From Saccharomonospora cyanea NA-134 (GTDB lineage: Bacteria; Actinomycetota; Actinomycetes; Mycobacteriales; Pseudonocardiaceae), in assembly GCF_000244975.1 (NCBI RefSeq), contig NZ_CM001440.1:1601538-1665537 (forward strand): a stretch of DNA of 64,000 bases, written 5' to 3'. Below the pieces are notes generated by a model that worked only from the letters and a program-made list of their open reading frames with translations, made no database searches and was not told the DNA's origin. The translations under genes and the position numbers were made by a program. Positions 44,117 through 52,850 of this stretch are shown here, piece after piece (the stretch's first letter is position 1; every line of letters starts with the position of its first letter).

Positions 44117-44884
44117 GTGTGGGATCCGCAGGCGTACCTGGACTACGGGGAGCTCAGGGCGCGGCCGTTCCGCGAACTCGTCGCCCGCGTCGGCGCCGAG
44201 CGGCCACGCCGGGTCGTGGACGTCGGCTGCGGGCCGGGCACGCTCACCGCCGAGCTCGCGCGCCGCTGGCCGGAGGCGAGGCTGGAGGCGTTCGACAACT
44301 CACCGGAGATGGTGGCCGCGGCCCGGGAGCGGGGCGTGGCCGCGCGCCTGTGCGACGTGAGCGACTGGCGGCCCGAACCCGACACCGACGTGGTCGTCAG
44401 CAACGCGGTGCTGCAGTGGGTGCCGGGCCACGAGGAGTTGCTGCGCCGCTGGGTGGGTGAGCTTCCGGGCGGGGCGTGGTTGGCGGTGCAGGTGCCAGGC
44501 AATATGGAGGCGCCGTCGCATCGCATCGTGCGCGAACTCGCGGCGAGCGAGCCGTGGGCCCACCGGCTGCGGGACGTGCGGCTGCGTGGCGTCGACGCCG
44601 TGTACGAGCCGCTGGACTACGCGGAACTGCTCGCCGACCTGGGCTGCGAGGTGGACGCGTGGGAGACCACCTACGTGCAGCGGTTGACGGGTGAGAACGC
44701 CGTGCTGGAATGGGTCACCGGCACGGCCCTGCGACCGATCGCCGCCGCGCTCGACCACGAGGAGTGGCAGGGGTTCCGCCGGGACCTGGCGCCTTTGCTG
44801 GACGAGGCGTACCCGCCACGGCGCGACGGTACGACGTGGTTCCCGTTCCGGCGGATCTTCGTGGTGGCGCGCACCCCCGCCTGA
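44117..44884 (+). CDS. tam: Trans-aconitate 2-methyltransferase-like
   Basis: A 255-residue SAM methyltransferase. Motif I is [20 protein letters not shown] near residue 34, given here as VDVGCGPGT, followed by [13 protein letters not shown] and [20 protein letters not shown]. The Tam family detoxifies trans-aconitate formed from cis-aconitate. The conserved [15 protein letters not shown] start and the [12 protein letters not shown] and WETTYVQRL segments support Tam over other methyltransferases. GTG 44117 follows GGAGGAGG with about eight bases spacing. It follows the AraC gene on the same strand. Confidence 0.9.
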   Translation: MWDPQAYLDYGELRARPFRELVARVGAERPRRVVDVGCGPGTLTAELARRWPEARLEAFDNSPEMVAAARERGVAARLCDVSDWRPEPDTDVVVSNAVLQWVPGHEELLRRWVGELPGGAWLAVQVPGNMEAPSHRIVRELAASEPWAHRLRDVRLRGVDAVYEPLDYAELLADLGCEVDAWETTYVQRLTGENAVLEWVTGTALRPIAAALDHEEWQGFRRDLAPLLDEAYPPRRDGTTWFPFRRIFVVARTPA

Positions 44885-44894
44885 GGGCGCGGCC

Positions 44895-45146
44895 TCAGCC
44901 GCCGCTGCGCGACTCCGAGGCGGCGTAGCCGTCGTGGCCGTGCATCACCCCGTGCTTGCGATGGGTGAACGGCAGCCGATCGCCGACCTTCTCACCCAGC
45001 TTCGCGCGCACGACCCCGGCGGCGCCCTGCACGGCGGGGTGGTCGGCCAGCTTGCGGTAGTTGCGCACGATCTGCTCGTAGCGGGCGCGTCCCGCACGGG
45101 CTCCGAGGACGTAACCCGCTGCGGCGCCCACCAGGAACATCTTCAT
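44895..45146 (-). CDS. Small YtxH-like membrane protein
   Basis: An 83-residue protein with one N-terminal hydrophobic segment (MKMFLVGAAAGYVLGARAGR) and a basic, alpha-helical tail (YEQIVRNYRKLADHPAVQGA, then KLGEKVGDRLPFTHRKHG). The glycine-rich GAAAGYVLGARAG motif is typical of YtxH-like general stress proteins. ATG 45146 follows GGAGGTCC. It is convergent with tam. Its exact role is unknown. Confidence 0.72.
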   Translation of the reverse strand: MKMFLVGAAAGYVLGARAGRARYEQIVRNYRKLADHPAVQGAAGVVRAKLGEKVGDRLPFTHRKHGVMHGHDGYAASESRSGG

Positions 45147-45300
45147 CGCGGACCTCCTCGTCGGCGGATCAGGTCCCCTCATTGTCCCGCAGGGCCCGCC
45201 GCTGTGCCGCGCAGTCAACGAGGGGGTGGTGTGAGCGGCTGTTCCCGGGTGCGCTAAAGTAGTCAGCGTCAGGCCGGAGTGATCCGGCCAGGCGAAGCGG

Positions 45301-45376
<76 letters not shown>

Positions 45377-45377
45377 A

Positions 45378-45408
45378 AACCCCAGGTCGTCGACCTGGGG
45401 TTGTTTTG
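45378..45408 (+). terminator. Rho-independent terminator after tRNA-Asn
   Basis: AACCCCAGGTCG, T, CGACCTGGGGTT is a perfect inverted repeat ending in TTGTTTTGTG, two bases after the tRNA CCA. Confidence 0.85.
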
Positions 45409-45590
45409 TGTTCGGATCCCACTCCCGCGGTTCCCCGAGAACGAAACGGTTCCCTCGGTTCTCGACGATCCTCCATGGCGGGCAGGCCCGGGCACCGAGA
45501 CCACGCCCGCCCGGCTCGTCCTCCCCACCGTCAGTGTCGTCAGCGTCGTCAGTGTCGGCGGTATTCGGGCGCCCCGAACCGCTCCCGACG

Positions 45591-46436
45591 TCACGGGTCA
45601 GCCGGCTCCCTGTCCCGGCTGTGGGTCGCCGCGAGGGTGCCGAGCAGGGTGAGTGCCTCGGCGCTGACCGAACCGGGCTCGGCGTGATAGACGATCAGTT
45701 CCTGTCCGGGAACGGACTTCACCTCGAAAGCGTTCATGTGCAGCGTGAGTTCCCCGACCTCCGGGTGACGGAACCGCTTGCGTTCCAAGCGTTTGCCGCG
45801 AGCGTCGTGGCGCTGCCACAGGGCGGCGAACTCCTCGCTCCGCGCCGTGAGCGAGTCCAGCACCTCGGTGATGCGGGGGTCGCGCGGTGAGCGGCCGTGC
45901 AGCACCCGGAACCCGGCCACCGCGTATGCCGCGACCCGGTCCCAGTCGGGATAGAAGGCCCGCGCGTCCGGGGCGAGGAAGATCTGCGCCAGCAGGTTCG
46001 GGCCGTGGCCGAACCCGTCGAACAGTGCGTGCGCCAGCCGGTTCGCGGCCAGCACGTCGTACGCCCGGCCCAGGACGATCGCTGGGTTGTCCGGCCACAT
46101 GTCCATCAGCCGCAGCAACTCGGGATCGACCCGCTCGGGGGCGATGCTGTGCGGGGTGCCCGGCGTCAGCCCGGCGATGCGGAAGAGGTGGAGGCGCGCG
46201 TCGTCGTCGAGCTGCAGCACGTCACCGAGAGCCGCGAGGACCTGAGCCGAGGGGTTGCGCTCGCGTCCCTGCTCCAGTCGCACGTAGTAGTCGACACTCA
46301 CGCCCGCCATCGTCGCCACCTCCTCACGGCGAAGGCCCGGCACGCGGCGGACTCCGTGGGCCGGAATGCCGGCGGCATGGGGACTGATCCGCGCGCGCCG
46401 GGCCCGCAGGTAGTCGCCCAGGAGGTTCTCAGGCAT
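45591..46436 (-). CDS. MmyB-type XRE transcriptional regulator
   Basis: A 281-residue regulator with an N-terminal Cro/C1 helix-turn-helix (LGDYLRARRARISP, RREEVATMAGVSVDYYVRLEQG, given here as MAGVSVDYYVRLEQG) and a C-terminal MmyB-like ligand domain (PAIVLGRAYDVLAANRLAHALFDGFG, shown as DVLAANRLAHALF, then VGELTLHMNAFEV and GQELIVYHAEPGS). This architecture is common in actinobacteria, usually facing an SDR oxidoreductase, as here. It probably controls that facing SDR gene in response to an unknown small ligand. Confidence 0.9.
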   Translation of the reverse strand: MPENLLGDYLRARRARISPHAAGIPAHGVRRVPGLRREEVATMAGVSVDYYVRLEQGRERNPSAQVLAALGDVLQLDDDARLHLFRIAGLTPGTPHSIAPERVDPELLRLMDMWPDNPAIVLGRAYDVLAANRLAHALFDGFGHGPNLLAQIFLAPDARAFYPDWDRVAAYAVAGFRVLHGRSPRDPRITEVLDSLTARSEEFAALWQRHDARGKRLERKRFRHPEVGELTLHMNAFEVKSVPGQELIVYHAEPGSVSAEALTLLGTLAATHSRDREPADP

Positions 46437-46538
46437 ACAGCCAGGTTAGGGCGAGGCTCGGCCCCGCTGCCTGGGTGTGCTGCTCCCAGGCACACGGTTG
46501 CCTTCCTCGGCCGAGCGGCGCCGATGACAGTGGAGGCC

Positions 46539-47309
46539 ATGACCACCAACGACACCACCAACAACACCGGCAACACCGTCGGAGACGAGCCCCGAGTGAT
46601 CCTGGTGACGGGCGCCTCCAGCGGGATCGGTGAGGCGACGGCGCGCCGCCTGGCAGGCGATGGGCACCACGTCGTATTGGCGGCGAGGCGTACGGACCGC
46701 CTCGACGTCATCGTCGAGGAGATCAGGAAGGCCGGGCACAGCGCGGAGGCCCGTGCCCTGGACGTGGTGAACAGGGCGGCGTTCCAGGCTCTCGTCGACG
46801 ACGTCGTCGCCACGAGAGGGAGACTCGACGTCCTGGTCGGCAACGCCGGCGTCATGCTGCTGTCACGCCTCGACGCGCTGCTCGTCGAGGAGTGGGACCG
46901 CATGGTCGATGTCAACGTCCGTGGGCTGTACAACGGGATCGCGGCGGTGCTGCCGCACTTCCGGGCGCAGGGGGCGGGACACGTCGTCACCATGGCCTCG
47001 ATCGGTGCGCACGAGGTCGTCCCGACCTCGGCGGTCTACTCGGCGACCAAGTACGCGGCATGGGCGCTCACCGAAGGACTGCGGACGGAATCCGACCCCA
47101 CCATCCGCGTCACGACCATCTCCCCGGGCGTGACCGAGTCCGAACTGGCCGACCACATCACCGACGCCCACGCGGCCGACGCCATGGTCGACTACCGCAA
47201 GGCCGCCATCCCGGCCGACGCCGTCGCCCGCGCAGTCAGCTTCGCCATCTCCCAGCCGAGCGACGTCGACGTCAACGAGATCATCGTTCGCCCGGCCGCG
47301 CAACGCTGA
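46539..47309 (+). CDS. SDR family oxidoreductase, divergent from the MmyB-type regulator
   Basis: A 256-residue classical SDR with TGASSGIGEATARRLA, the NAG motif in VGNAGVMLLSRL, and the catalytic YSATK. The VLAARRTDR after strand 2 suggests NADP preference. Start choice is uncertain: ATG 46539 has GGAGG only two bases upstream, and ATG 46524 would be better spaced only as a leaderless mRNA; it would add five residues. The pairing with an MmyB-like regulator suggests ligand-induced expression of a small-molecule reductase. Confidence 0.85.
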   Translation: MTTNDTTNNTGNTVGDEPRVILVTGASSGIGEATARRLAGDGHHVVLAARRTDRLDVIVEEIRKAGHSAEARALDVVNRAAFQALVDDVVATRGRLDVLVGNAGVMLLSRLDALLVEEWDRMVDVNVRGLYNGIAAVLPHFRAQGAGHVVTMASIGAHEVVPTSAVYSATKYAAWALTEGLRTESDPTIRVTTISPGVTESELADHITDAHAADAMVDYRKAAIPADAVARAVSFAISQPSDVDVNEIIVRPAAQR

Positions 47310-47496
47310 CCACGCCCCTCGGGCAAGGAGACGCAGCCGAGCGCCATCCTGGGCCACGCGCACCCGGAGATCATCGTGACCGTCCACGAACGGACCGGTC
47401 GGCTCGACCGCTTCCACAACGGCATGCCGAGTCGGCCGGTCCGGACCGGAGTCACACACGCCCACGCCCCGGGATCGTTCTTCTGTGGCCCCGGGT

Positions 47497-47853
47497 TCAC
47501 CCCGCCGGTTCTGCGGGAGCCTCCGCGAGGGAGAGGCTGTTCCCGTCCGGGTCCACGACGGTGACGTGACGTACCCCGTTGGCGTAGGTCTCCACCGGTT
47601 CGTGCCCGATGTCGTGTGCGGCCAGCCGAGCCAGGATGCCGTCGAGACCTTCCACCTCCAGAGTGAGCAGCGCATGGCCCGCCCGGTCGGGAATCTCGTC
47701 GACGAAGACCCACGCGGTGTCACTGATCCGCCAGAGTTCCTCACCACCGACGACCTCGTCCGCCGGGCGCCCGAAGAACGCCGCGTACCAGTCGCGTGCG
47801 GCAGCGCGGTCGGTCACCGGCACGCCGCTGTACAGGCGAGTCATCGATGCCAT
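47497..47853 (-). CDS. VOC family glyoxalase-fold protein
   Basis: A 118-residue protein with the paired beta-alpha-beta-beta-beta motifs of the VOC superfamily (RLYSGVPVTDRAAARDWYAAFFG, given as VTDRAAARDWYAAF; then LWRISDTAWVFVDE and VETYANGVRHVTVVDPDGN). Metal ligands would be contributed by His/Glu positions, and several are not clearly present, so the reaction is open (dioxygenase, isomerase or resistance protein). ATG 47853 starts MASMTRLY. Confidence 0.78.
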   Translation of the reverse strand: MASMTRLYSGVPVTDRAAARDWYAAFFGRPADEVVGGEELWRISDTAWVFVDEIPDRAGHALLTLEVEGLDGILARLAAHDIGHEPVETYANGVRHVTVVDPDGNSLSLAEAPAEPAG

Positions 47854-48087
47854 ACGGCGACAGTAGCGTGCGGCCTGTTCCGATGTGGGGCATTGCGGTG
47901 AATCCCGCTCGCTCCACCGTTGTGTGACCACACCGACATCACGGGTCCACGCCGACTCGCCACAGGTTTCCCACCAGCGGCTCAGGGATATCTCTTCGCC
48001 CGAAACCCGGGTTCGTCGCCCTCACATTTGTTTGACATGGGAAGTGATCGCCGATAACTTGCCGGGCCTGCACGGAGGGAGATCATC

Positions 48088-49815
48088 ATTCTGAAGAAGC
48101 TAGAACGGGCGCTGGGGTTGAGGACGAATCCCGTCATCTTCTTCAGCTCGGCATTGCTGGCCTTGGTCTTCGTCGTGGCCTCCATCGCGTTCACGGACGA
48201 GGTCGACGGTATTTTCCGGGCTGCGTCCGACGCGGTGAAGACCAATCTGGGCTGGCTCTACATCCTGGGTGTGACGTCCTTCCTCGGCTTTCTGTTGTGG
48301 ATCGCGTTCAGCCGTTACGGACACGTTCGGTTGGGCGGCAAGGATTCCAGGCCGGAGTACAGCAATCTGAGCTGGTTCGGGATGCTCTTCGCGGCGGGCA
48401 TCGGGACGATCCTGATGTTCTGGGGTGTTGCCGAGCCCATCAACCACTTCGCCAACCCGCCTTTCGGCGGAGCCCACGACCAGGTGGGAGAACTGGCGGA
48501 GAGTGCGGGCACTTCCGAGCAGTTCGCGGAGCGTCTCAGGGAGCTGCCGGTCGACGGTGGAGCGACGGCTCCGTTGAGCGAGGGAGCCGCGAACGAGGCC
48601 GTCGGATTCGCGCTGTACCACTTCGGTTTCCACACATGGGCGATCTTCTCGTTGCCCGCGCTGGCGTTCGCCTACTTCGCGTACAAGCGTGGACTGCCGT
48701 TCCGGGTGAGCTCGATCTTCCATCCGATCCTCGGCGACCGGATCAACGGACCGATCGGCAAGGTCATCGACGTCATCGCCGTGGTCGGCACCCTGTTCGG
48801 GGTCGCCGTGTCCATCGGGCTCGGCACGTTGCAGATCAACAGTGGGCTGAACGGGCTCTTCGGCATCGAGATCAGCGGCACGGTGCAGATCCTCATCATC
48901 GCGGTGGTGACCACCATCGCCACCATCTCGGTGGTGACCGGTCTCGACAAGGGCGTGAAATGGCTGTCCAATATCAACATCGGGATGGCCGTCGCGCTGC
49001 TGCTGTTCATTCTGTTCGCCGGTTCCACCGTGTTCCTGCTTCGCGGCGTCATCGAGAGCACCGGCAACTACCTGAGCATGATCGTGCCGCTGTCCTTCTG
49101 GAACGACGCGCTGCCCGCGGGTGAGTGGGGCTGGCAGGGCAGTTGGACGGTGTTCTACTGGGCGTGGACGATCACGTGGGCGCCGTTCGTCGGTATCTTC
49201 GTCGCTCGTATCTCCAAGGGCCGCACCGTCCGCGAGTTCGTGCTCGGTGTGCTCGGTGCGCCGGTCGCGTTCTCGATCATCTGGTTCAGCGTCTTCGGGA
49301 TGTCCTCGATCAACATCGAGTGGAGCGACCCCGGCTCGCTGGTCGGTCCGGTGGTGCAGGAGGGCGACACCGCCGCCGCGTTGTTCGCCTTCCTGGAGCA
49401 CTTCCCGGCCAGCGAGTTTCTGATGGCGCTCTCGGTGCTGATCGTCGTCATCTTCTTCACGACGTCGGCCGACTCGGCGTCACTCGTGGTCGACATGCTG
49501 ACGTCGGGCAACACCGTGAACACGCCGGTCCGCCAGCGCGTGTTCTGGGCGGTGCTGTCGGGTGTCGTGGCGGCGACGCTCATCGCCGCCACCGGGCAGG
49601 AGGCGTTGCAGGCGCTCGAACAGGTCATCACGGTGCTCGGGCTGCCGTTCTTCCTCATCGCGTTCGTGATGATGTACTGCCTGGTGAAGGCCATGCGGAA
49701 GGACGTTCCCGAGGAGGAACTACTGCCGCGCCGGGCCAGGCTGATGCTGGAGCGGCAACGCACGGCCCGGCAGTCGGAGGAGTCCGGACGGCAGTCGGAG
49801 TCCGAACCGAGTTGA
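48088..49815 (+). CDS. BCCT family betaine/choline/carnitine transporter
   Basis: An approximately 575-residue transporter with 12 predicted helices. Family motifs are GIGTILMFWGVAEPINH, VEFALYHFG-type GFALYHFGFHTWAIF, and the signature SWTVFYWAWTITWAPFVGIF of the substrate-binding Trp box. It imports betaine-type osmolytes. The SD GGAGGGAG at 48074-48081 points to a start at ATT 48088 (nine bases away) or CTG 48091; TTG 48118 has no ribosome site. Both candidates encode the continuous reading LKKLERALGLRTNPV. If TTG is used, the protein is 565 residues. A terminator-like inverted repeat follows the stop. Confidence 0.88.
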   Translation: MLKKLERALGLRTNPVIFFSSALLALVFVVASIAFTDEVDGIFRAASDAVKTNLGWLYILGVTSFLGFLLWIAFSRYGHVRLGGKDSRPEYSNLSWFGMLFAAGIGTILMFWGVAEPINHFANPPFGGAHDQVGELAESAGTSEQFAERLRELPVDGGATAPLSEGAANEAVGFALYHFGFHTWAIFSLPALAFAYFAYKRGLPFRVSSIFHPILGDRINGPIGKVIDVIAVVGTLFGVAVSIGLGTLQINSGLNGLFGIEISGTVQILIIAVVTTIATISVVTGLDKGVKWLSNINIGMAVALLLFILFAGSTVFLLRGVIESTGNYLSMIVPLSFWNDALPAGEWGWQGSWTVFYWAWTITWAPFVGIFVARISKGRTVREFVLGVLGAPVAFSIIWFSVFGMSSINIEWSDPGSLVGPVVQEGDTAAALFAFLEHFPASEFLMALSVLIVVIFFTTSADSASLVVDMLTSGNTVNTPVRQRVFWAVLSGVVAATLIAATGQEALQALEQVITVLGLPFFLIAFVMMYCLVKAMRKDVPEEELLPRRARLMLERQRTARQSEESGRQSESEPS

Positions 49816-49828
49816 GGTTCTTCTCCGC

Positions 49829-49896
49829 GATCAGCGGCGTCGGGGTGGCCGCGGTGCGCGCGGTGGCCGCGGCCCGTGAAGCCGGCGCCGCTGATC
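49829..49896. terminator. Inverted repeat between BCCT and PAP2 genes
   Basis: GATCAGCGGCG (49829-49839) and CGCCGCTGATC (49886-49896) form a perfect 11-base stem with a long loop. It starts 14 bases after the BCCT stop and lies within the last codons of the convergent PAP2 gene, serving as a probable bidirectional terminator. Confidence 0.5.
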
Positions 49897-50754
49897 GTTC
49901 CCCGAGGGCCAGTGGGGAGTGCGGGGGATCGGGCGGGTCGGTGCTTCGTCGACGGATGCCCGCGTGGCGACGAGTACGCGGGTGTCGTCGTCCGTGTCCT
50001 CCACCGGGTCCGTGTCCACCACGGGGTCCGCGGTCCGCGGGAGCGCGACCTGTGTCGCGCCGGGGCCCAGGAGCAGGCCGAAGAGTTGGTGCGGCCGGTA
50101 TGTCTCGACAAGCCGAGTGGTCCACCGGGCGGCCAGGGTCATCACCGCCGCGACCACCGCGACGCCGAGAGTGAACCCCACCAGCACGTCGTGCGGGTAG
50201 TGCACACCGACCACGACGCGGGAGAACGCCACGAGCGCGCCCAGGCACAGCGCGGCCACTCCGACCGCCCCGCGCCGGCACAGGAACACCGCCATCGCCG
50301 CGCCCCCGGCGATGGTCGAGTGGTTGCTCGGAAACGACCAGTCGCCCAGTTCGGGACACTCCGTCAGCGGCCGTGCTCCCGGCACCGCCCGGCACGGACG
50401 GTCCTGCTCGATCACCAGCTTGGCGAGTTCGCTGATCCCGTAGGCGAACAGTGTGGCCACCGGGGCGAACACCGCCGCCGCCATGGCACCGGCCGAGCCG
50501 CGCCGCGCCTGCCACCACCCGAACACCAGCAGCAGACCGAGCACCACCACCCCGGCCTCGGTGAAGAACACCGCGAAGTCCCCCAGCCAGCCCGGCGCGG
50601 CGTTCGCGGCGTCGAGCACCGCCCGGTACCACTCGGCTGACAGATCGGGAACGCCGTCGACTTCCAGCACCTCCTCCTGCCCGGCTTGTCCGTCGGGGGC
50701 GGCGGGAGGGGTGGAACGTGTGACGGGGACGGCCTCGGGGACCGGGAAGGGCAT
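49831..50754 (-). CDS. PAP2 superfamily phosphatase (membrane)
   Basis: A 307-residue membrane phosphatase with the three PAP2 signatures: KLVIEQDRP (C1), PSNHS (C2) and SRVVVGVHYPHD (C3). Several helices surround them (VVVLGLLLVFGWWQ, VGFTLGVAVVAAVMTLAAR). It dephosphorylates lipid or polyprenyl pyrophosphates, e.g. in carrier-lipid recycling. The C-terminal 30 residues, rich in Pro and Arg, coincide with the terminator stem and are probably unstructured. ATG 50754 is the start. Confidence 0.86.
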   Translation of the reverse strand: MPFPVPEAVPVTRSTPPAAPDGQAGQEEVLEVDGVPDLSAEWYRAVLDAANAAPGWLGDFAVFFTEAGVVVLGLLLVFGWWQARRGSAGAMAAAVFAPVATLFAYGISELAKLVIEQDRPCRAVPGARPLTECPELGDWSFPSNHSTIAGGAAMAVFLCRRGAVGVAALCLGALVAFSRVVVGVHYPHDVLVGFTLGVAVVAAVMTLAARWTTRLVETYRPHQLFGLLLGPGATQVALPRTADPVVDTDPVEDTDDDTRVLVATRASVDEAPTRPIPRTPHWPSGNDQRRRLHGPRPPRAPRPPRRR

Positions 50755-50885
50755 GCTGGCAACTCCTGAGTAATCGAACGTCGACTCAGTGTATTGACGA
50801 CGTTAAGGTGACTCAGGAGCCGCCCACCTCGGCTGATCGACCGGATGCCTCGGCCGATCAGCCGGTTTTCCGGAGCCGGACCACC

Positions 50886-51509
50886 TCAGGAGAAGCCCTG
50901 CTGGGGCAACACCATGTCGTCGGCGGTGGCCAGCGCCTCCGGGTCGCGGTCGGCGCGGTGCGACAGTCCTCGGTCGGACACCTCCCGGCTCAGATCCATC
51001 ACCGCACCGACGAGGAACTCGACCTTGCGGCGCAGTTCCCGAAGTTCCTCGTCCTCCTTGGAGGCGGTGCTCGGTACCAGTTCCCGTGCGGTGGGGGTGA
51101 ACATCTCGCGCAGATCGCGCGGCAGGTGTTCCAGTGCGTGGGCCAGCGAACCGGGGGAGAGCAACTCCCGCATCCCTTCAGAGACATCGCGAATGGCCGA
51201 GCGTACGTCGGTGCGCCGGATGCCGGCCTCGGCCGCGATACGGTCGATGCAGTCGTCGCAGCCGTAGCGGATGGGGACCTTGCTCGGCACCCAGCCGTCG
51301 TAGAAGGTGCCGCGCAACAGTTCGGGTAGCTGGGCTCCGAAGTGGGCGGCTCCCTCCACGGTGAGGCGGTCGCGCAACGTGTGCAGCCACGCCCGCAACA
51401 CCCGGTAGGTGTATCGACGGTCGTGGGTGCCCAGCGCTTCGCCGATGGCGGCGAGCCATTCGTGGGCGGTGTTCTGAGCTCGGGCGAGTGGGTCGCTGTT
51501 GTGCGTCAT
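50886..51509 (-). CDS. DUF2267 family protein
   Basis: A 207-residue helical protein with the duplicated DUF2267 layout (AHEWLAAIGEALGTHDRRYTYRVLRAWLHTLRDRLTVEGA, here as THDRRYTYRVLRAWL; LPELLRGTFYDGWVPSK) and a Cys-Asp motif YGCDDCIDR. DUF2267 proteins are common in actinobacteria and often stress-induced, but their biochemical function is unknown. The tail after KEDEELRELRRKVEFLVG is coiled-coil-like. ATG 51509 is the start. Confidence 0.8.
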   Translation of the reverse strand: MTHNSDPLARAQNTAHEWLAAIGEALGTHDRRYTYRVLRAWLHTLRDRLTVEGAAHFGAQLPELLRGTFYDGWVPSKVPIRYGCDDCIDRIAAEAGIRRTDVRSAIRDVSEGMRELLSPGSLAHALEHLPRDLREMFTPTARELVPSTASKEDEELRELRRKVEFLVGAVMDLSREVSDRGLSHRADRDPEALATADDMVLPQQGFS

Positions 51510-51687
51510 GTGGTCCTCCCGCGTGAGGGGCGTCGGGCGGTGGCGTCCACTCGCCTGTCAGTGTCGAAAAGCTCGCCGGAACGGCACAGAGTCCAATGGC
51601 TCATCGTCGGTGCGCGCGACTTTCGCCCGCCTGTGCCCCGTGCTCATGATGGACGTCGGAGGCCCAGCCGGATGGGACTTTCCGACG

Positions 51688-52776
51688 ATGGCGGCGATCA
51701 CGCTCTTCCTTGCCGGTGACGTGATGACGGGACGGGGAATCGACCAGATCCTTCCCCATCCCGGCGACCACCGGCTGCGCGAATCGTTCGTGCGGGATGC
51801 GCGGTACTACGTGCACGCCGTCGAGGAGCGCAACGGCCCGCTGCCACGCCCGGTGCCGTTCTCGTGGCCGTGGGGCAGTGCGTTGCGGGCGATCGAGGCG
51901 GCGGCGCCCTCGGCGCGGATCCTGAACCTGGAGACGAGCGTGACGCGGGCGCGGGCGTTCGCGCCGGGAAAGCCCGTGCACTACCGGATGAGGCCGGAGA
52001 ACCTGCCCGCGGTGCTCGCCGCGAGACCCGACGTGTGTGTGCTGGCCAACAACCACGTGCTCGACTTCGGGCGGGCCGGCCTGCTGGAGACCCTCGCGGT
52101 GTTGTCCCGCGCGGGCGTGCGGGTGGCCGGCGCGGGACACGACGTCGCCGAGGCGGCGAGTCCCGCCGTCGTCGGGACAGGCCAGACCCGTCTCGCCGTG
52201 TTCGCGGCGGCGGCGAGCTCCAGCGGGGTGCCCGCCGAGTGGGCGGCGGGTCCGGCGACGCCGGGTGTGCGCCTGCTGGATTCGGACGCGCCCGAGCTGG
52301 TCGAACAGGTCGCCGCCGCGAAGCGGGCCGGACACCTCGTGCTGGTGTCGTTGCACTGGGGGTCGAACTGGGGCTACGGCGTCGCCTCCGGGCAGATGGG
52401 ATTCGCTCACCGCCTGATCGACGCCGGGGCGGACGTCGTGCACGGGCACTCCTCGCACCACCCTCGACCCATCGAGGTGTACCGGGGCAGGCTCGTCCTC
52501 TACGGCTGCGGTGATCTCGTCAACGACTACGAGGGCATCAGCGGTTTCGAGCGTTATCGCGGCGATCTGCGGCTGCTCTACTTCCCGTCCCTCGATCCGG
52601 AGACCGGGGCGCTGCTCGCCCTGCGCATGGTGCCGGTGCAGTCCCGCCGGTTGCGCCTGCAACGCGCGGGTTCGCGTGACGAGGAGTGGTTGCGGTCGGT
52701 GCTCACCCGATGCAGCACACCCTTCGGTACCCGCGTCGACAGCGTGGACGGAGTCCTGTCTCTGGCGTGGCGTTGA
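51688..52776 (+). CDS. CapA family protein (poly-gamma-glutamate synthesis-like)
   Basis: A 362-residue metallophosphatase-fold protein of the CapA group: ITLFLAGDVMTGRGIDQ at the start, RILNLETSVTRA, VCVLANNHVLDFGRAG, LVSLHWGSNWGYG, and VVHGHSSHHPRP, the Asp, Asn and His residues expected for the metal site. CapA-type proteins affect poly-gamma-glutamate or other envelope polymers; the reaction here is unknown. Signal peptide absent. Start ATG 51688 is chosen from where family similarity begins; no strong ribosome site precedes it. Confidence 0.82.
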   Translation: MAAITLFLAGDVMTGRGIDQILPHPGDHRLRESFVRDARYYVHAVEERNGPLPRPVPFSWPWGSALRAIEAAAPSARILNLETSVTRARAFAPGKPVHYRMRPENLPAVLAARPDVCVLANNHVLDFGRAGLLETLAVLSRAGVRVAGAGHDVAEAASPAVVGTGQTRLAVFAAAASSSGVPAEWAAGPATPGVRLLDSDAPELVEQVAAAKRAGHLVLVSLHWGSNWGYGVASGQMGFAHRLIDAGADVVHGHSSHHPRPIEVYRGRLVLYGCGDLVNDYEGISGFERYRGDLRLLYFPSLDPETGALLALRMVPVQSRRLRLQRAGSRDEEWLRSVLTRCSTPFGTRVDSVDGVLSLAWR

Positions 52777-52800
52777 ACGTTGGACGAGAGTCTTGCGGGA

Positions 52801-52811
52801 TTGTTGAACAA
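52801..52811. promoter_or_regulatory. Palindrome TTGTTGAACAA before the NRAMP-like gene
   Basis: TTGTT-G-AACAA is a perfect palindrome 40 bases upstream of the NRAMP-like start. It resembles GntR-family operators but no regulator gene is adjacent. Confidence 0.4.
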
Positions 52812-52850
52812 CTCTGTACCTTGTGCCGAACCACGAGGATCGGAGTTGCG

